Positions 1-9,165 of a DNA stretch of 64,000 nucleotides are shown piece after piece. Position numbers and translations under genes: made by a program. Each line of letters opens with the position of its first letter. The stretch's first letter is position 1. Source of the DNA: CBDAUN01 sp965214875 (lineage in GTDB: Bacteria > Pseudomonadota > Gammaproteobacteria > Arenicellales > JAJDZL01); NCBI GenBank assembly GCA_965214875.1, contig OZ243980.1, positions 1,054,001-1,118,000 of the forward strand, written 5' to 3'. The notes beneath the pieces were generated by a model that saw nothing but the letters and a program-made list of their open reading frames with translations, did not search any database and was not told where the DNA came from.

Positions 1-147
1 GACATCCCCGACCGAAGTAAGGTGGTCCATGAAAAAAGCCGGCAATTGAGGCTTAAAGCAGGCACGGTAGCTGATTTCGTGCAGACGATTGCATTTGCGC
101 TGTTTGGAAGTCCAGAATTCTCCAAAGAAATAGCGGATATCGCCTGA
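1..147 (+). CDS. C-terminal end of an unidentified protein (partial)
   Basis: The first 48 codons of the window are open in frame 1 and end at a TGA at 145-147; the gene starts outside the window. The tail ends FALFGSPEFSKEIADIA. I do not recognise the family. The next gene, on the opposite strand, converges on it with about 155 bases between. Confidence 0.4.
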   Translation, partial: DIPDRSKVVHEKSRQLRLKAGTVADFVQTIAFALFGSPEFSKEIADIA

Positions 148-303
148 ACCTTGTGGCGTTGCGATTTTTTCTTCTTGCGCAAGCTCTTGTAGTTGCGCTA
201 AGAATTCATTCGGCCGCCTTTGGCCGACGACGCTTGGGGCTTCGAGAACCAGTTGCTTTTGCATTAGTCGATTGTTATTTGCAATCGGGCAGAATGCCGC
301 GCA

Positions 304-1326
304 TTAGCCGTCGTAGGTCAACTTGCCCGAGTCGCGGTGCCAGGTTCGGATCAGGTGACGCTTTTTCTCGGGCTCCGGATAGTCGACGAATTCACTTCGA
401 TAATGGGCGATGTCGATGTTGTTGATGTATTGCATGTGCCCTCGCTCTAGCGGCAGCTCGAACCATAGTCGCGGGTCTTCAGATACTTCTTTCAGTGCGT
501 CGACCGCATCCGATGTCGCTTGATCCATGTCGATGCCTGCGACTTGGTAGCCTTTTTCGATCAGGCAGGGATTTGCACGTGTTCTCAGTCGTCCTTTTCG
601 GTAGGTGAACACTGGCGCATAGGCTGTCGCGGGTTCGTCATGCCGGTGTTCTGCCTGCCTGTCCCACAAGACCGGCCTATATAGTCGCCGCAGTTCTTTC
701 GGGTAGCGCTCAAGCATGCGGTTATGAACGGTATGGAGGCTGCAAAATCGGCTTGTCCCGCCTTCCTTTGCCGGCTGCAAGCACAGCAATCCGACATAGT
801 GCGGCACGGCGATGCCGAAGGCGTTGTCATTGTGGAACAGAAGTTCAACCGATGTGTAGGAGGCGCGGACGCCATACTGCCACGGCACTCCGGTATCGCG
901 AACGTGATAGATCATGGTGCCGTCATATTTCTGTGCGACATTGCGGCCGATTGACTGCCCGAGCACCCAGTAGGCGGCAATCGCATCGTCAACATGCATG
1001 CGGTCGAGCGGCATTCGATTGATTGCAGCGACATGCGGCGGCGCATTGAGACGGCGGCGGATTTCCTGCATAAGTTCCAAAGTGGCTGGAATATCGAACT
1101 GCGAGAGCTCATACAAAATCGTTGGCAGCGGGTTGCGCTGCATGATGTCGGACATTCGCAGCAGCTCGTCGCCGACGCGATTGTCGATTTCTACAATGCA
1201 GTCATCTGGAATGATGTCATCGGCGCTCCAGGCGCATGCATCATCGGTCATGCGTTCGAGCTGCTTGGCGCTGCATTCGTGCGACAGGTCAAGAATGTCT
1301 GGATCAAGCTCGGCGGCGATCATCAT
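304..1326 (-). CDS. TauD/TfdA-family Fe(II)/2-oxoglutarate-dependent dioxygenase
   Basis: Members of this family hydroxylate small organic acids, amines or sulfonates using Fe(II), O2 and 2-oxoglutarate. The protein is about 340 residues. The motif FHNDNAFG in mid-protein supplies the His-x-Asp iron ligands, and the C-terminal stretch around QYINNIDIAHYR and FVDYPEPEKKRHLIR matches the region of the distal His and the 2-oxoglutarate-binding Arg (end of ...HLIRTWHRD). I place the start at the ATG at 1326; an upstream TTG at 1338 is in frame and neither has a clear Shine-Dalgarno sequence. The substrate cannot be read from sequence, but the neighbouring betaine-type transporter and amine-catabolic genes make an N-methylated or carnitine/taurine-like compound plausible (inference). 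Confidence 0.85.
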   Translation of the reverse strand: MMIAAELDPDILDLSHECSAKQLERMTDDACAWSADDIIPDDCIVEIDNRVGDELLRMSDIMQRNPLPTILYELSQFDIPATLELMQEIRRRLNAPPHVAAINRMPLDRMHVDDAIAAYWVLGQSIGRNVAQKYDGTMIYHVRDTGVPWQYGVRASYTSVELLFHNDNAFGIAVPHYVGLLCLQPAKEGGTSRFCSLHTVHNRMLERYPKELRRLYRPVLWDRQAEHRHDEPATAYAPVFTYRKGRLRTRANPCLIEKGYQVAGIDMDQATSDAVDALKEVSEDPRLWFELPLERGHMQYINNIDIAHYRSEFVDYPEPEKKRHLIRTWHRDSGKLTYDG

Positions 1327-1519
1327 ATGAGGCGGCAAGTCGGTGAATCGGGTGTTGGCGCACTATGTTATCGGGGCGCCGGCCAAAGTATAGTATTATT
1401 TAAATGCCTTGGCATTAAGTCTTGCGGCTGTCGAATCGGCACTTTTCGGCTTCGGTGCCATGGCTTTGAACTGTGAATGGTCGCGACCGGTGCAGGCCGC
1501 GACCCGATGGAGATCAGCA

Positions 1520-1681
1520 ATGAAGTATTTACTCGGCATCGCGGCGATTATCGTTTGTTTGATTCTGATGAGTTTCGATGTCTTTCTTAGCACTATTCAT
1601 CTTAATGTCGCTGCGTGGGGAATCGCAATTTCAATCATCTACATGGCGCTGCATGCCATGAATCCGGAACCTGAAGAATAG
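1520..1681 (+). CDS. small membrane protein of unknown function
   Basis: A 53-residue protein starting at the ATG at 1520, preceded by a GGAG about eight bases upstream. Two hydrophobic stretches (YLLGIAAIIVCLILMSF, and VAAWGIAISIIYMAL) predict two membrane helices, with an acidic tail. A longer in-frame extension upstream to 1409 lacks a good start site. No family recognised. It sits between the divergent dioxygenase and the SDR gene. Confidence 0.5.
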   Translation: MKYLLGIAAIIVCLILMSFDVFLSTIHLNVAAWGIAISIIYMALHAMNPEPEE

Positions 1682-1763
1682 CTCGCTCAACTTTTGCGGC
1701 TCCGCGGTGCTTGCCGCTCGGCAAGGCATTTTACGCTGAAACCATGCCGTGCGCTGCTCGCAC

Positions 1764-2624
1764 ATGGACTCCTGCTTGAGTTTTTCCGGCAAGACGGTTG
1801 TAGTCGCTGGCGGCACCAGCGGCATCAATCTTGGCGTTGCAAAGGTGTTTGCCGAAGCCGGCGCGAGCATTGGCGTGATCAGCCGCAACCAGCAAAAAGT
1901 GGATGTTGCGGTTGCCGAACTTAAGGCTTTCGGCACTCCTGTATCAGGCTATAGCGCCGATGTGCGCGATTGCGATGCTGTTGATGCGGCTCTGACGCAC
2001 TTCGCCAATCAATGCGGGCCGTTTGATGTTTTGATCTCCGGCGCGGCCGGGAACTTTCCCGCACAAGCAGTCGAAATGTCGCCGAACGGCTTTGCCGCGG
2101 TTGTCAACATCGATTTGCTCGGAACCTATCATGTATTGCGCAGCGCCTATGCCCATCTGGTCAAACCCGGCGCTTCGGTGATCAACATCTCAGCGCCGCA
2201 GGCGTTCGTGCCGATGCGCCTTCAGTCGCATGTTTGCGCGGCCAAGGCAGGTGTCGACATGCTCACGAGAACGCTCGCGATGGAGTGGGGTGCCGACGGT
2301 GTCAGAATTAACTCCATTGTGCCGGGGCCGATCGAGAACACTGAGGGAATGAAGCGGCTCGCGCCAACGAGCGAGCTTATCAATTCGGTTATCGACACTG
2401 TTCCGCTCAAGCGGCTGGGCACTGCGTCGGATATTGGCAGGGTTGCCGTATTCCTTTCATCGCCGCTGGCGGGCTATTTGACCGGTGCGGTCATACCGGT
2501 CGACGGCGGGTGGTCGCTTGGCGGCTCATCTCAACTAATGGAGCGGCTGGCAAGCCAATCGGAAAATTCCGTAGACCAATCACCACCACATAGCCGGCAT
2601 CTTGTCTCGACCCAATTTGGCTAA
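1764..2624 (+). CDS. short-chain dehydrogenase related to 2,4-dienoyl-CoA reductase
   Basis: NAD(P)-dependent SDR of about 286 residues. It has the nucleotide-binding motif GGTSGINLG near the N terminus, an SGAAGN equivalent of NNAG, and the closing PVDGGW motif. The usual YxxxK is replaced: the segment reads HVCAAKAGVDMLTRTLAMEWG, so the Lys is present but Val stands at the Tyr position. This matches the DECR/peroxisomal dienoyl-CoA reductase branch, which also shares the PGPIxxTEGxxRL segment and does not use the classical Tyr. It probably reduces an unsaturated acyl-CoA or similar enoyl substrate (inference). Start at the ATG at 1764; an earlier in-frame start at 1749 is possible. Confidence 0.82.
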   Translation: MDSCLSFSGKTVVVAGGTSGINLGVAKVFAEAGASIGVISRNQQKVDVAVAELKAFGTPVSGYSADVRDCDAVDAALTHFANQCGPFDVLISGAAGNFPAQAVEMSPNGFAAVVNIDLLGTYHVLRSAYAHLVKPGASVINISAPQAFVPMRLQSHVCAAKAGVDMLTRTLAMEWGADGVRINSIVPGPIENTEGMKRLAPTSELINSVIDTVPLKRLGTASDIGRVAVFLSSPLAGYLTGAVIPVDGGWSLGGSSQLMERLASQSENSVDQSPPHSRHLVSTQFG

Positions 2625-2940
2625 ATATGAAGAGCCGGTTCCTCCCCAATATCGCCGAAGTGCAAGACCATGGCCTTGAGCTGCGTTGCGTATGCGTTTT
2701 ATCACTGCATTGCATGACTTTTTTTCGCAATGAAAACAAATAAATGATGGTTTGAAATCAGTTCTTTTCAAGAGATTTGGCGTTTCGGCGACTCAAACAA
2801 ACTAGATTTCGTTTCCAACCGAATCGAAGTTGGTTTATGATGGCAAAGTGATTATGCATCTCTGTCCATATTCACGCTTGTATACTCACGGCTTTGGAAC
2901 GGTGGCTTGAAGCAATAAAAATAGAGAGCAGCAATTTCTT
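2625..2940. other. intergenic stretch, no gene seen
   Basis: 316 AT-rich bases between the SDR gene and proV. It probably holds the promoter of the transporter operon, but I could not assign -35 and -10 boxes with confidence and see no clear terminator. Confidence 0.4.
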
Positions 2941-4026
2941 ATGCGCGTGTCATATTCAAAAGTCTCAAACGATGCTGCGACTGTCATAGAGTGCCGCAAT
3001 CTGTGGAAGATATTCGGCAATCGATCTGACGAAGCGATGCGGGCTGTGCAGAGTCAAGGACTGTCGAAAGACTTGATTCGCGATGAATTTGGATGCGTAG
3101 TGGGTGTGCAAGATGCCAGTTTTGATGTCGGTGAGGGCGAGGTGTTTTGCATCATGGGACTCTCAGGATCCGGCAAGTCCACCCTGATTCGCCATATTAA
3201 TCGCTTGATCGACCCCACTTCGGGAGAGGTGCTTATTCAAGGCCAAGACATCAATAAATTGACTTCCACTGAGCTTAGAGAATTGCGCTCGACGAAAATC
3301 GGCATGGTTTTTCAAAACATGGCGCTAATGCCGCATAAGACGGTTCGCGACAACGTGGCGTTTGCATTAGAGGTGCGCGGCATCGACCGCGACAGCAGAT
3401 ACAAAACGGCGGATGAAGCAATCGCCACTGTCGAACTTGCCGGTTGGGAGAATAGATATCCCGACGAATTGTCGGGAGGAATGCAGCAGCGCGTAGGATT
3501 GGCGCGCGCCATTGCTGCGGACCCCGGAATTTTGTTGATGGACGAGCCGTTTTCTGCGTTAGACCCGCTAATCCGAAGGCAGCTCCAAGACCAGTTTCTG
3601 CATCTTTCGGCCGAAATGTATAAAACCACGCTGTTTATCACTCATGATTTGGACGAGGCGATTCGCATCGGAGACCGCATCGCGATCATGAAAGACGGTG
3701 CTCTGGTGCAGATTGGGACGCCAGAGGAGATTGTCACTAATCCGGTCGACGATTATGTGGCAGACTTTGTCGCAGGGATTTCAAAGCTCGAGCTGGTCAC
3801 AGCTCATAAAGTAATGCAGCCACTGGAAGCTTATGAGAAAAACAATGGACCGCTGGATATGACGCAGTGCTTGACCGCGAAGCCGGATGACAATCTTGAC
3901 GCACTCGTGGATTTGTCGATTGAAACGGTTCACCCGATTGTCGTTAAGCACGATGGCGAAGTGGCCGGTGTCGTTACGAAGCGTACGCTACTGCGCGGCA
4001 TTCAAGGCAAGACGGAAGATCATTAG
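2941..4026 (+). CDS. proV: glycine betaine/proline ABC transporter ATP-binding protein (ProV-like)
   Basis: ATPase subunit of an osmolyte-type ABC importer, 361 residues. Walker A is GLSGSGKST (about residue 75), the Q-loop follows at VFQNMALMPHKTV, the signature is LSGGMQQRVGLARA, Walker B is ILLMDEPFSALD, and the switch His is in FITHDLDEA. The ~75-residue N-terminal extension with the FG...EAM region and the C-terminal CBS-like segment (PDDNLDALVDL...VAGVVTKRTLLRGI) are typical of ProV/OpuAA, not of generic ABC ATPases. The permease gene follows after 35 bases. The matching binding protein lies 3 kb away at 8072 rather than in the same operon, separated by two genes on the other strand. 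Confidence 0.93.
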   Translation: MRVSYSKVSNDAATVIECRNLWKIFGNRSDEAMRAVQSQGLSKDLIRDEFGCVVGVQDASFDVGEGEVFCIMGLSGSGKSTLIRHINRLIDPTSGEVLIQGQDINKLTSTELRELRSTKIGMVFQNMALMPHKTVRDNVAFALEVRGIDRDSRYKTADEAIATVELAGWENRYPDELSGGMQQRVGLARAIAADPGILLMDEPFSALDPLIRRQLQDQFLHLSAEMYKTTLFITHDLDEAIRIGDRIAIMKDGALVQIGTPEEIVTNPVDDYVADFVAGISKLELVTAHKVMQPLEAYEKNNGPLDMTQCLTAKPDDNLDALVDLSIETVHPIVVKHDGEVAGVVTKRTLLRGIQGKTEDH

Positions 4027-4061
4027 TTCACGGAGCGGCGGCAGAATCAAAGAGTTAAAGC

Positions 4062-5039
4062 ATGGCTGAACCGGAACGTTTCGATATTCTTAATCCGTTT
4101 GACAGCGTGGATCTCGGGATTGCCGACTGGGCGGATGGCATTAAGGCATGGGCTACCGAAAACCGTGATGTGGTTCAGCCGATCAAATGGTTTGTCAATG
4201 ACTTGATCGTAGCTGTAGAGTCGGTCATGCAGACAATCCCGCCCCTCGTTATGCTGGGGATCATTTTTTTGCTTGCCTGGCAGTCCGCTGGTGCGAGGGT
4301 TGCTGTATTCGTCTCGCTGTGTCTGGTGCTATTGGGGTTGAGCGATCCTAATGCCTGGGCATTGGCGATGACAACGCTCGCTGTCGTTACGACTTCAGTG
4401 GTTATTTGTGTCATTTTAGGACTGCCCTTAGGTCTTATGGCCGGTAAGAGCGACCGGTTCGAGATTGCGATCCGGCCCATTCTAGACACGATGCAAACAA
4501 TCCCTGCTTTCGTATACCTTGTACCGGTTGTAATGTTGATCGGCATCGGAAATGTTTCGGGAGTCATCGTCACGGTCGTGTTTGCGCTGCCTCCGATAGT
4601 TCGTTTGACATCGTTAGGGATTCGACAGGTGAATGCCAGCGTTGTCGAAGCAGCTAGGGCATTCGGCTCTTCCCCGCGGCAAATTCTGTTCAAAGTCGAA
4701 CTGCCATTAGCGACGCCATCCATAATGGCCGGCCTCAACCAGACCATAATGATGGCCCTTTCTGTGGTTGTCATCGCTTCGCTGATTGCAGTCAAAGGTT
4801 TAGGGAATGAGGTGCTGCGCGCCATGGGCAGGCTTGATGCGGGTAAAGCGATTGTCGGAGGTTTCGGAATTGTAGTGCTGGCTATTGTCTTGGACCGCAT
4901 TACACAGGGTTTGGGGCGAACCGGACGAGAGCGCGGCCATCGGCACTGGTGGCAGGGCGGCCCGGTTGGGCTGGTAGTCCGAATGCTGCGGAAGCGAGGT
5001 AAAGAGTTTCAACCCTCAATATCTCGCGAAAGCCAGTAA
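4062..5039 (+). CDS. proW: glycine betaine/proline ABC transporter permease (ProW-like)
   Basis: Inner-membrane permease of 325 residues forming the channel for ProV. The N terminus is soluble, followed by about six hydrophobic segments. The central motif from EAARAFGSSPRQILFKVELPLA to PSIMAGLNQTIMMALS is the EAA loop that docks on the ATPase, and it is strongly ProW-like. The C-terminal 40 residues are basic and cytoplasmic. The start ATG at 4062 follows proV closely, so the two are very likely co-transcribed. Confidence 0.93.
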   Translation: MAEPERFDILNPFDSVDLGIADWADGIKAWATENRDVVQPIKWFVNDLIVAVESVMQTIPPLVMLGIIFLLAWQSAGARVAVFVSLCLVLLGLSDPNAWALAMTTLAVVTTSVVICVILGLPLGLMAGKSDRFEIAIRPILDTMQTIPAFVYLVPVVMLIGIGNVSGVIVTVVFALPPIVRLTSLGIRQVNASVVEAARAFGSSPRQILFKVELPLATPSIMAGLNQTIMMALSVVVIASLIAVKGLGNEVLRAMGRLDAGKAIVGGFGIVVLAIVLDRITQGLGRTGRERGHRHWWQGGPVGLVVRMLRKRGKEFQPSISRESQ

Positions 5040-5282
5040 GCGATTTCCGACCAGCTTCAGCATGCTTTTTTCGCAGTGCGTGAAAAGTCGCATCAACAAC
5101 TTCCCATTCGAAGATTGCCAATCAACCAAAGCGGCACTAAATGCGGTTGCAATAATCGATCAGGAAACCCGCCCCCATCGTAAGATGGCAAGATGCGCCC
5201 GGCTTTATGCGCGAACAAGTTGCTTTTTTGATTTCCTGAATTTCAACAGCTTCGGTTCTTGTCCCCCTGCCATTATCGCAAT

Positions 5283-6293
5283 TCAATATCCCAGTTCAGG
5301 CTGCACACGATTTAGCAACGGCTCATTGTTAAGGAACAATCGAAGATTGCGAAAAAACAAATCCAGAGTCATCGGTATGTATGAATCTCCATCGTCAGCC
5401 GAAATATGCGGAGTAATGATGAGGTTCCTAGTCTTCCAAAGCCGTGAGTTGGAATCAATCGGTTCCGGGTCGAAAACATCGAGTATTGCGCCAGCGAGTG
5501 TGCCCTCATCCAGTTTGTCGCAAAGGGCTTCGTAATCCATGACCGCCTCGCGCCCAATATTGACGATTCCCGCGGTAGGTTTCATCAAGTCAAGCCGTCT
5601 GCGTGACATCAGGCTGCGCGTTTGCGGGGTGTCGGGCGTAGCGATCAACATATAGTCGGCATCTGGCAATACCTCATCGAGCTGGGCGGTTGTCACCACC
5701 CGGCTACAGCCGTCCACAGGATTGCCGGAACGGTTTACTCCGATCACATGCACCCCCAGCTTGCCGATTTCGCGCGCCGCTGACCCTCCTAGGCTGCCAG
5801 TTCCAAGCACGACGAGCGTCTTGCCGGCTATTGGTGACGAATAGATTGAATCGTAGACCGCCTGACGTTGATTGAATGCTACAGCCGGCATTTGCGTATG
5901 CAGCATCAAAACGGCCATTAGGCCGAATTCTCCGGCCTTGGCGGCATGTACGCCTTTGTTGTTTGTCAGAGTTGTTTGATCGGGCAGCCAAGTCATAGGC
6001 AGCATATGCTCAACACCCGCACCGACGCAATGAATCCATCGCAGGCGCGGAGCGATGCTCTCGAGTTGCTTGGTCGGAAGGTCCCAGGTTAGCAGGATAT
6101 CCGCATCCGCCATGGATGATTTGAAGTTGTCGGTGTCCCAATCGATATAGAAGTCGACGTTGCCAGTCAGATCAGGAAAACTCGAGAGCGCCGCATCAAT
6201 GCGTTCACGCGATATGGTAAATACCGCCTCCCCTTCAGGCGTGTTTGGGAACGAGCCCGGATGCCAGCGATTGTTTTTGACATGCACTTTCAT
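5283..6293 (-). CDS. D-2-hydroxyacid dehydrogenase family protein
   Basis: NAD(P)-dependent oxidoreductase of about 336 residues that interconverts a 2-hydroxyacid and a 2-ketoacid. The dinucleotide-binding motif is VLGTGSLGGSAAREIGKLG, the catalytic Arg is in NIGREAVMDY, the Glu in FDPEPI and the His in ITPHISADDG. The ATG at 6293 has an AGG about eight bases upstream and lies 17 bases after the stop of the upstream Rieske gene, so I prefer it to an ATG 78 bases earlier inside that gene. The two genes look like one operon, suggesting this enzyme acts on a product of the Rieske oxygenase (inference). Confidence 0.87.
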   Translation of the reverse strand: MKVHVKNNRWHPGSFPNTPEGEAVFTISRERIDAALSSFPDLTGNVDFYIDWDTDNFKSSMADADILLTWDLPTKQLESIAPRLRWIHCVGAGVEHMLPMTWLPDQTTLTNNKGVHAAKAGEFGLMAVLMLHTQMPAVAFNQRQAVYDSIYSSPIAGKTLVVLGTGSLGGSAAREIGKLGVHVIGVNRSGNPVDGCSRVVTTAQLDEVLPDADYMLIATPDTPQTRSLMSRRRLDLMKPTAGIVNIGREAVMDYEALCDKLDEGTLAGAILDVFDPEPIDSNSRLWKTRNLIITPHISADDGDSYIPMTLDLFFRNLRLFLNNEPLLNRVQPELGY

Positions 6294-6309
6294 TTTCGAT
6301 ACCTGTCGC

Positions 6310-7680
6310 CTAGTCGATTCCATTGGCTTCAAGTTGCTTAAGTCCTTGTATGATCGCCTCGTCACGGGCATCCGTGTCAGTATTTTCCAATGAGAATTGA
6401 AAGTCCAGCACTGCTGCTCCGATGCGTTTAAGATACGCCTGATCGTCTTGCCCCTTTATGGCGGGCAAGTTCATTACAGTGTCCTGTCCATAGGTTTGGA
6501 CGAGTCCGCTGTCGGATTTGGTCGGTTGTGGCGGCTCCGAAAGTTTGCCAAGTGCGCGAATTTGCTTGCGCACCCGTTTCCGGTACAACGTGATTCCGCG
6601 GTCTGTGGGCATCAGGTTTTCTCCCCGGTGGGTTGAAATGCTGCCCATTCCTTCAACCGCTTCGGAGTCGGCAGGAAAGCGCTTTCTTTCCTCAACGCTG
6701 CGATCAAGGATTTCTCCCTGCTCAATCATCTCGTGTCCTTCTTTATTGTTGTATTGATGAGGGTCCCAGCGTTCTCCGAAATTAGCCCATGCGTAGGCGA
6801 TCGAGTTTTCATCATCTACCGGTACAACCCATCGGGTGAAGCAAGACCTGCCAAAGTAGTGCTGTCGCGTGCCGTCAACGGCAAACGCGGAGCCGGCTTG
6901 AGTGAAATTAGGCAGTACCAGCTCATTGACGCGAATCCAGACGTTATCGCCGACGCGCCTGGTCGACGACCCTAGAAAGTGGTTTTCATGGCGTTCGAAA
7001 AAGTGCAGCACGCCCTCTGCTTTCATGCCTTCTGAGAACTGCGGGTGGCTGTTGCGACTATGCAAATACGTCGTGTGAGTCGGGTCGAGAATTGCGTCGA
7101 GTACCTGAATCCAGTTGCATCTGTACGGTGCCTTGTAAGTTGCGCTGGTCATGCCTTCATATGCGAAAGCATCATACAGCGGGAAGTCAGGTTGCAGTTC
7201 GGGAGGGCCCATGTAGGCGAAAATCAAGCCGCGGCACTCGATGACAGGATAAGCGCCGAGCCGCGAGCGTCTCCGCAGCAGGTCTGCTGTCCTGGAATTT
7301 TCTGCCGGGGTTTCCAACACTTCGCCGTCCGGCGCGAAAAGCCAGCCATGGTAACAGCATCGAATTCCGTTGTCTTCGCATTTGCCGTACTCCAATGAAG
7401 CGCGGCGATGCAGGCAATGTTTGTGAACCAGTCCAATCTGGTCGCGCAGCTTTCCATGGCGAAATAAAACCAGATCCTCGCCGAGGATTCTGATTGCCTC
7501 AGGCAGTTCGCCCAGGTCTTGGGCGATGTAGACTGGATGCCAGAATCGTCTAAGGTATTCGCCGGCGGGCGTACCTGGCCCGACTCTGGCGATTTCCTCA
7601 TCAAATGCGGCCTGCTGAGATTGCGCATACCCTCTGAAATCGGCGGATGCGGGCATCGGTGGAGCGATATTGGCAAACAT
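6310..7680 (-). CDS. Rieske 2Fe-2S ring-hydroxylating/demethylating oxygenase, alpha subunit
   Basis: Terminal oxygenase of 456 residues. The Rieske cluster ligands are in CLHRRASLEYG and, after it, CCYHGW (Cys-x-His, then Cys-x2-His). The mononuclear iron site is DPTHTTYLH, the Asp-x2-His-x4-His pattern. Overall layout resembles phthalate dioxygenase/vanillate O-demethylase type enzymes; related enzymes also N-demethylate betaines. No reductase or ferredoxin gene is adjacent, so electrons must come from elsewhere. It is first in a two-gene operon with the 2-hydroxyacid dehydrogenase. It shares the N-terminal EYLRRFWHPV motif with the second Rieske enzyme at 46.7 kb, so the two are paralogues. 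Confidence 0.9.
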   Translation of the reverse strand: MFANIAPPMPASADFRGYAQSQQAAFDEEIARVGPGTPAGEYLRRFWHPVYIAQDLGELPEAIRILGEDLVLFRHGKLRDQIGLVHKHCLHRRASLEYGKCEDNGIRCCYHGWLFAPDGEVLETPAENSRTADLLRRRSRLGAYPVIECRGLIFAYMGPPELQPDFPLYDAFAYEGMTSATYKAPYRCNWIQVLDAILDPTHTTYLHSRNSHPQFSEGMKAEGVLHFFERHENHFLGSSTRRVGDNVWIRVNELVLPNFTQAGSAFAVDGTRQHYFGRSCFTRWVVPVDDENSIAYAWANFGERWDPHQYNNKEGHEMIEQGEILDRSVEERKRFPADSEAVEGMGSISTHRGENLMPTDRGITLYRKRVRKQIRALGKLSEPPQPTKSDSGLVQTYGQDTVMNLPAIKGQDDQAYLKRIGAAVLDFQFSLENTDTDARDEAIIQGLKQLEANGID

Positions 7681-7799
7681 GGTGATCGTTCTTGTAGTGA
7701 TGTTTTACAGTGTAATTTGTGTGACAAGTTGAAAATTATTCTACCCTATAAATTTGCCTGCTATGCATTGCTATGTGAAAAAGTTCGCGATCGAATTCA

Positions 7800-7957
7800 A
7801 CAGTCTGATTTGTTGGCAGAGGCATTCAAGCGCTTCTACAACGCCTACCGGCCGCATCAGGCGCTCGGACAACGCACGCCCATGCAGGCGTATAATGAAA
7901 ACTTCGACCAAAGCGCGCTTGCTGCCTAAAAAGTCTCATATGTATTGAACCAGTACA
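7800..7957 (+). mobile_element. IS481-type element, right-end relic 1
   Basis: The last ~40 codons of an integrase-core transposase survive (KRFYNAYRPHQALGQRTPMQAY...ALAA, stop at 7927-7929). They are followed by the element's end, AAAAGTCTCATATGTATTGAACCAGTACA-like, finishing in GTACA at 7957. The 5' part of the element is gone. IS481 and IS3 transposases share this C-terminal motif, so the family call is provisional. The relic lies directly upstream of proX. Confidence 0.7.
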
Positions 7958-7986
7958 GCCGATACAGGCATACGCATGTAGTCGGC

Positions 7987-7992
7987 TATAAT
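7987..7992 (+). promoter_or_regulatory. candidate -10 box for proX
   Basis: TATAAT preceded by GGC, about 80 bases upstream of the proX start. No convincing -35 hexamer is visible at the right distance, so the call is tentative. It lies 30 bases beyond the end of the IS relic. Confidence 0.3.
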
Positions 7993-8071
7993 CACTATTG
8001 GCAATAGGTGGCCAATAATGAAATCTTGTTGCCAACTCGAAGAAAAGATTATCAATTTTAGGAATTAGAAT

Positions 8072-9076
8072 ATGAATACACTCCGTAATTTATCGATTTG
8101 CATCACGTTTGCTGCTAGCGTGTTGACTATTTCTCATATTAGTTTTGCAGATCAAATGATGCCTGGCGAGGGAGTGACAATCAGGCCGATCGAAGGCGCG
8201 TTGCTTGAAGAGAAGTTCCAGCACCAGATCGTCTATCGCGCCTTGATGGAGCTAGGCTATGAAATAGCCGAGCCTCAGGAAGTCGAATACCAGACAATCC
8301 ACTTGGCTCTCGGCACTGGCGACGGCGATTTCACAACCGTGCACTGGGATCCCTTGCACGCTGTTTTCTTTGAAGAATCAGGCGGCGCCGACAAGATGAC
8401 CAAATTTGGCGATTTTATCGCAGGTGCTGTGCAAGGCTATCTCGTCGACACGGCATCCTATGAAGCGGGAGTGCAAAACATTGGCGATTTGACAGACCCT
8501 GAGATTGCTAAGCGCTTTGATGCTGATGGCAATGGTACGGCCGACTTGGCTGGTTGTGCCCCAGGCTGGGGTTGCGAAAGGGTTATTGAACATCATTTGA
8601 CCGAATTCGATTTGCGCGACACCGTTACGCACAATCAGGGTGCCTACAACGCAATCATCTCAGAGACTGTGGCGCGCGAGGCGGCCGGCGAACCCATCGT
8701 CTACTATACATGGACGCCGTATTGGGTTTCCGGAGTGCTGGTTCCCGGAGATAATGTGCAATGGATATCCGTGCCGTATTCGTCTTTGCCTGATGGCCGT
8801 GAAGCTGACACACTGTTTCAGGGCATGGAGCTAGGTTTCGAGGTCAATACGCTGCGCATTGTCGCCAACAATGATTTTCTTAATGCAAATCCTGCTGCCA
8901 AAGCGGTCTTTGAACTGGCCAGCATGGACATTAATGACGTTTCAGCGCAAAATAACAAAATGCGCGATGGAGAAGATTCCGAAGAGGATATAGCGCGTCA
9001 CGTTGAAGAATGGATATCAGCCAATCAGTCTACGTTCGACAGCTGGGTAGAAGCGGGCAGGAAAGCGGCGCATTAG
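8072..9076 (+). CDS. proX: glycine betaine/proline ABC transporter substrate-binding protein (ProX-like)
   Basis: Periplasmic binding protein of 334 residues with a cleavable signal peptide (hydrophobic ITFAASVLTISHI, cleavage probably after SFA). The mature protein has the ProX features PGEGVTIRP near the start, VHWDPLHA, and YYTWTPYWVSG, where the Trp residues build the aromatic box for a quaternary ammonium group. It is the natural partner of ProV/ProW at 2941-5039. It stands alone here, with an IS relic just upstream and a strong hairpin just downstream, so it is probably transcribed on its own. Confidence 0.92.
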   Translation: MNTLRNLSICITFAASVLTISHISFADQMMPGEGVTIRPIEGALLEEKFQHQIVYRALMELGYEIAEPQEVEYQTIHLALGTGDGDFTTVHWDPLHAVFFEESGGADKMTKFGDFIAGAVQGYLVDTASYEAGVQNIGDLTDPEIAKRFDADGNGTADLAGCAPGWGCERVIEHHLTEFDLRDTVTHNQGAYNAIISETVAREAAGEPIVYYTWTPYWVSGVLVPGDNVQWISVPYSSLPDGREADTLFQGMELGFEVNTLRIVANNDFLNANPAAKAVFELASMDINDVSAQNNKMRDGEDSEEDIARHVEEWISANQSTFDSWVEAGRKAAH

Positions 9077-9107
9077 CTGCAACTGCCCATCAGGTAAAAT
9101 CATAGCC

Positions 9108-9132
9108 GGGAAAGCGCGTCAAGCGCTTTCCC
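9108..9132. terminator. perfect 10-bp stem-loop after proX
   Basis: GGGAAAGCGC, a 5-base loop, then GCGCTTTCCC: a perfect 10-bp stem starting about 30 bases after the proX stop. There is no clear run of T after it, so it may be a weak terminator, a processing site or an mRNA 3' stabiliser. Confidence 0.55.
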
Positions 9133-9165
9133 AGTCTGCGCCTTGTCGGCGGAATGGAGCGGCTC

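Noticed and set aside
7987..7992. Promoter formed by an IS end TTGAAC as -35 with TATAAT as -10 before proX
   Set aside because: The spacing is about 36 bases, far too long for a sigma-70 promoter.
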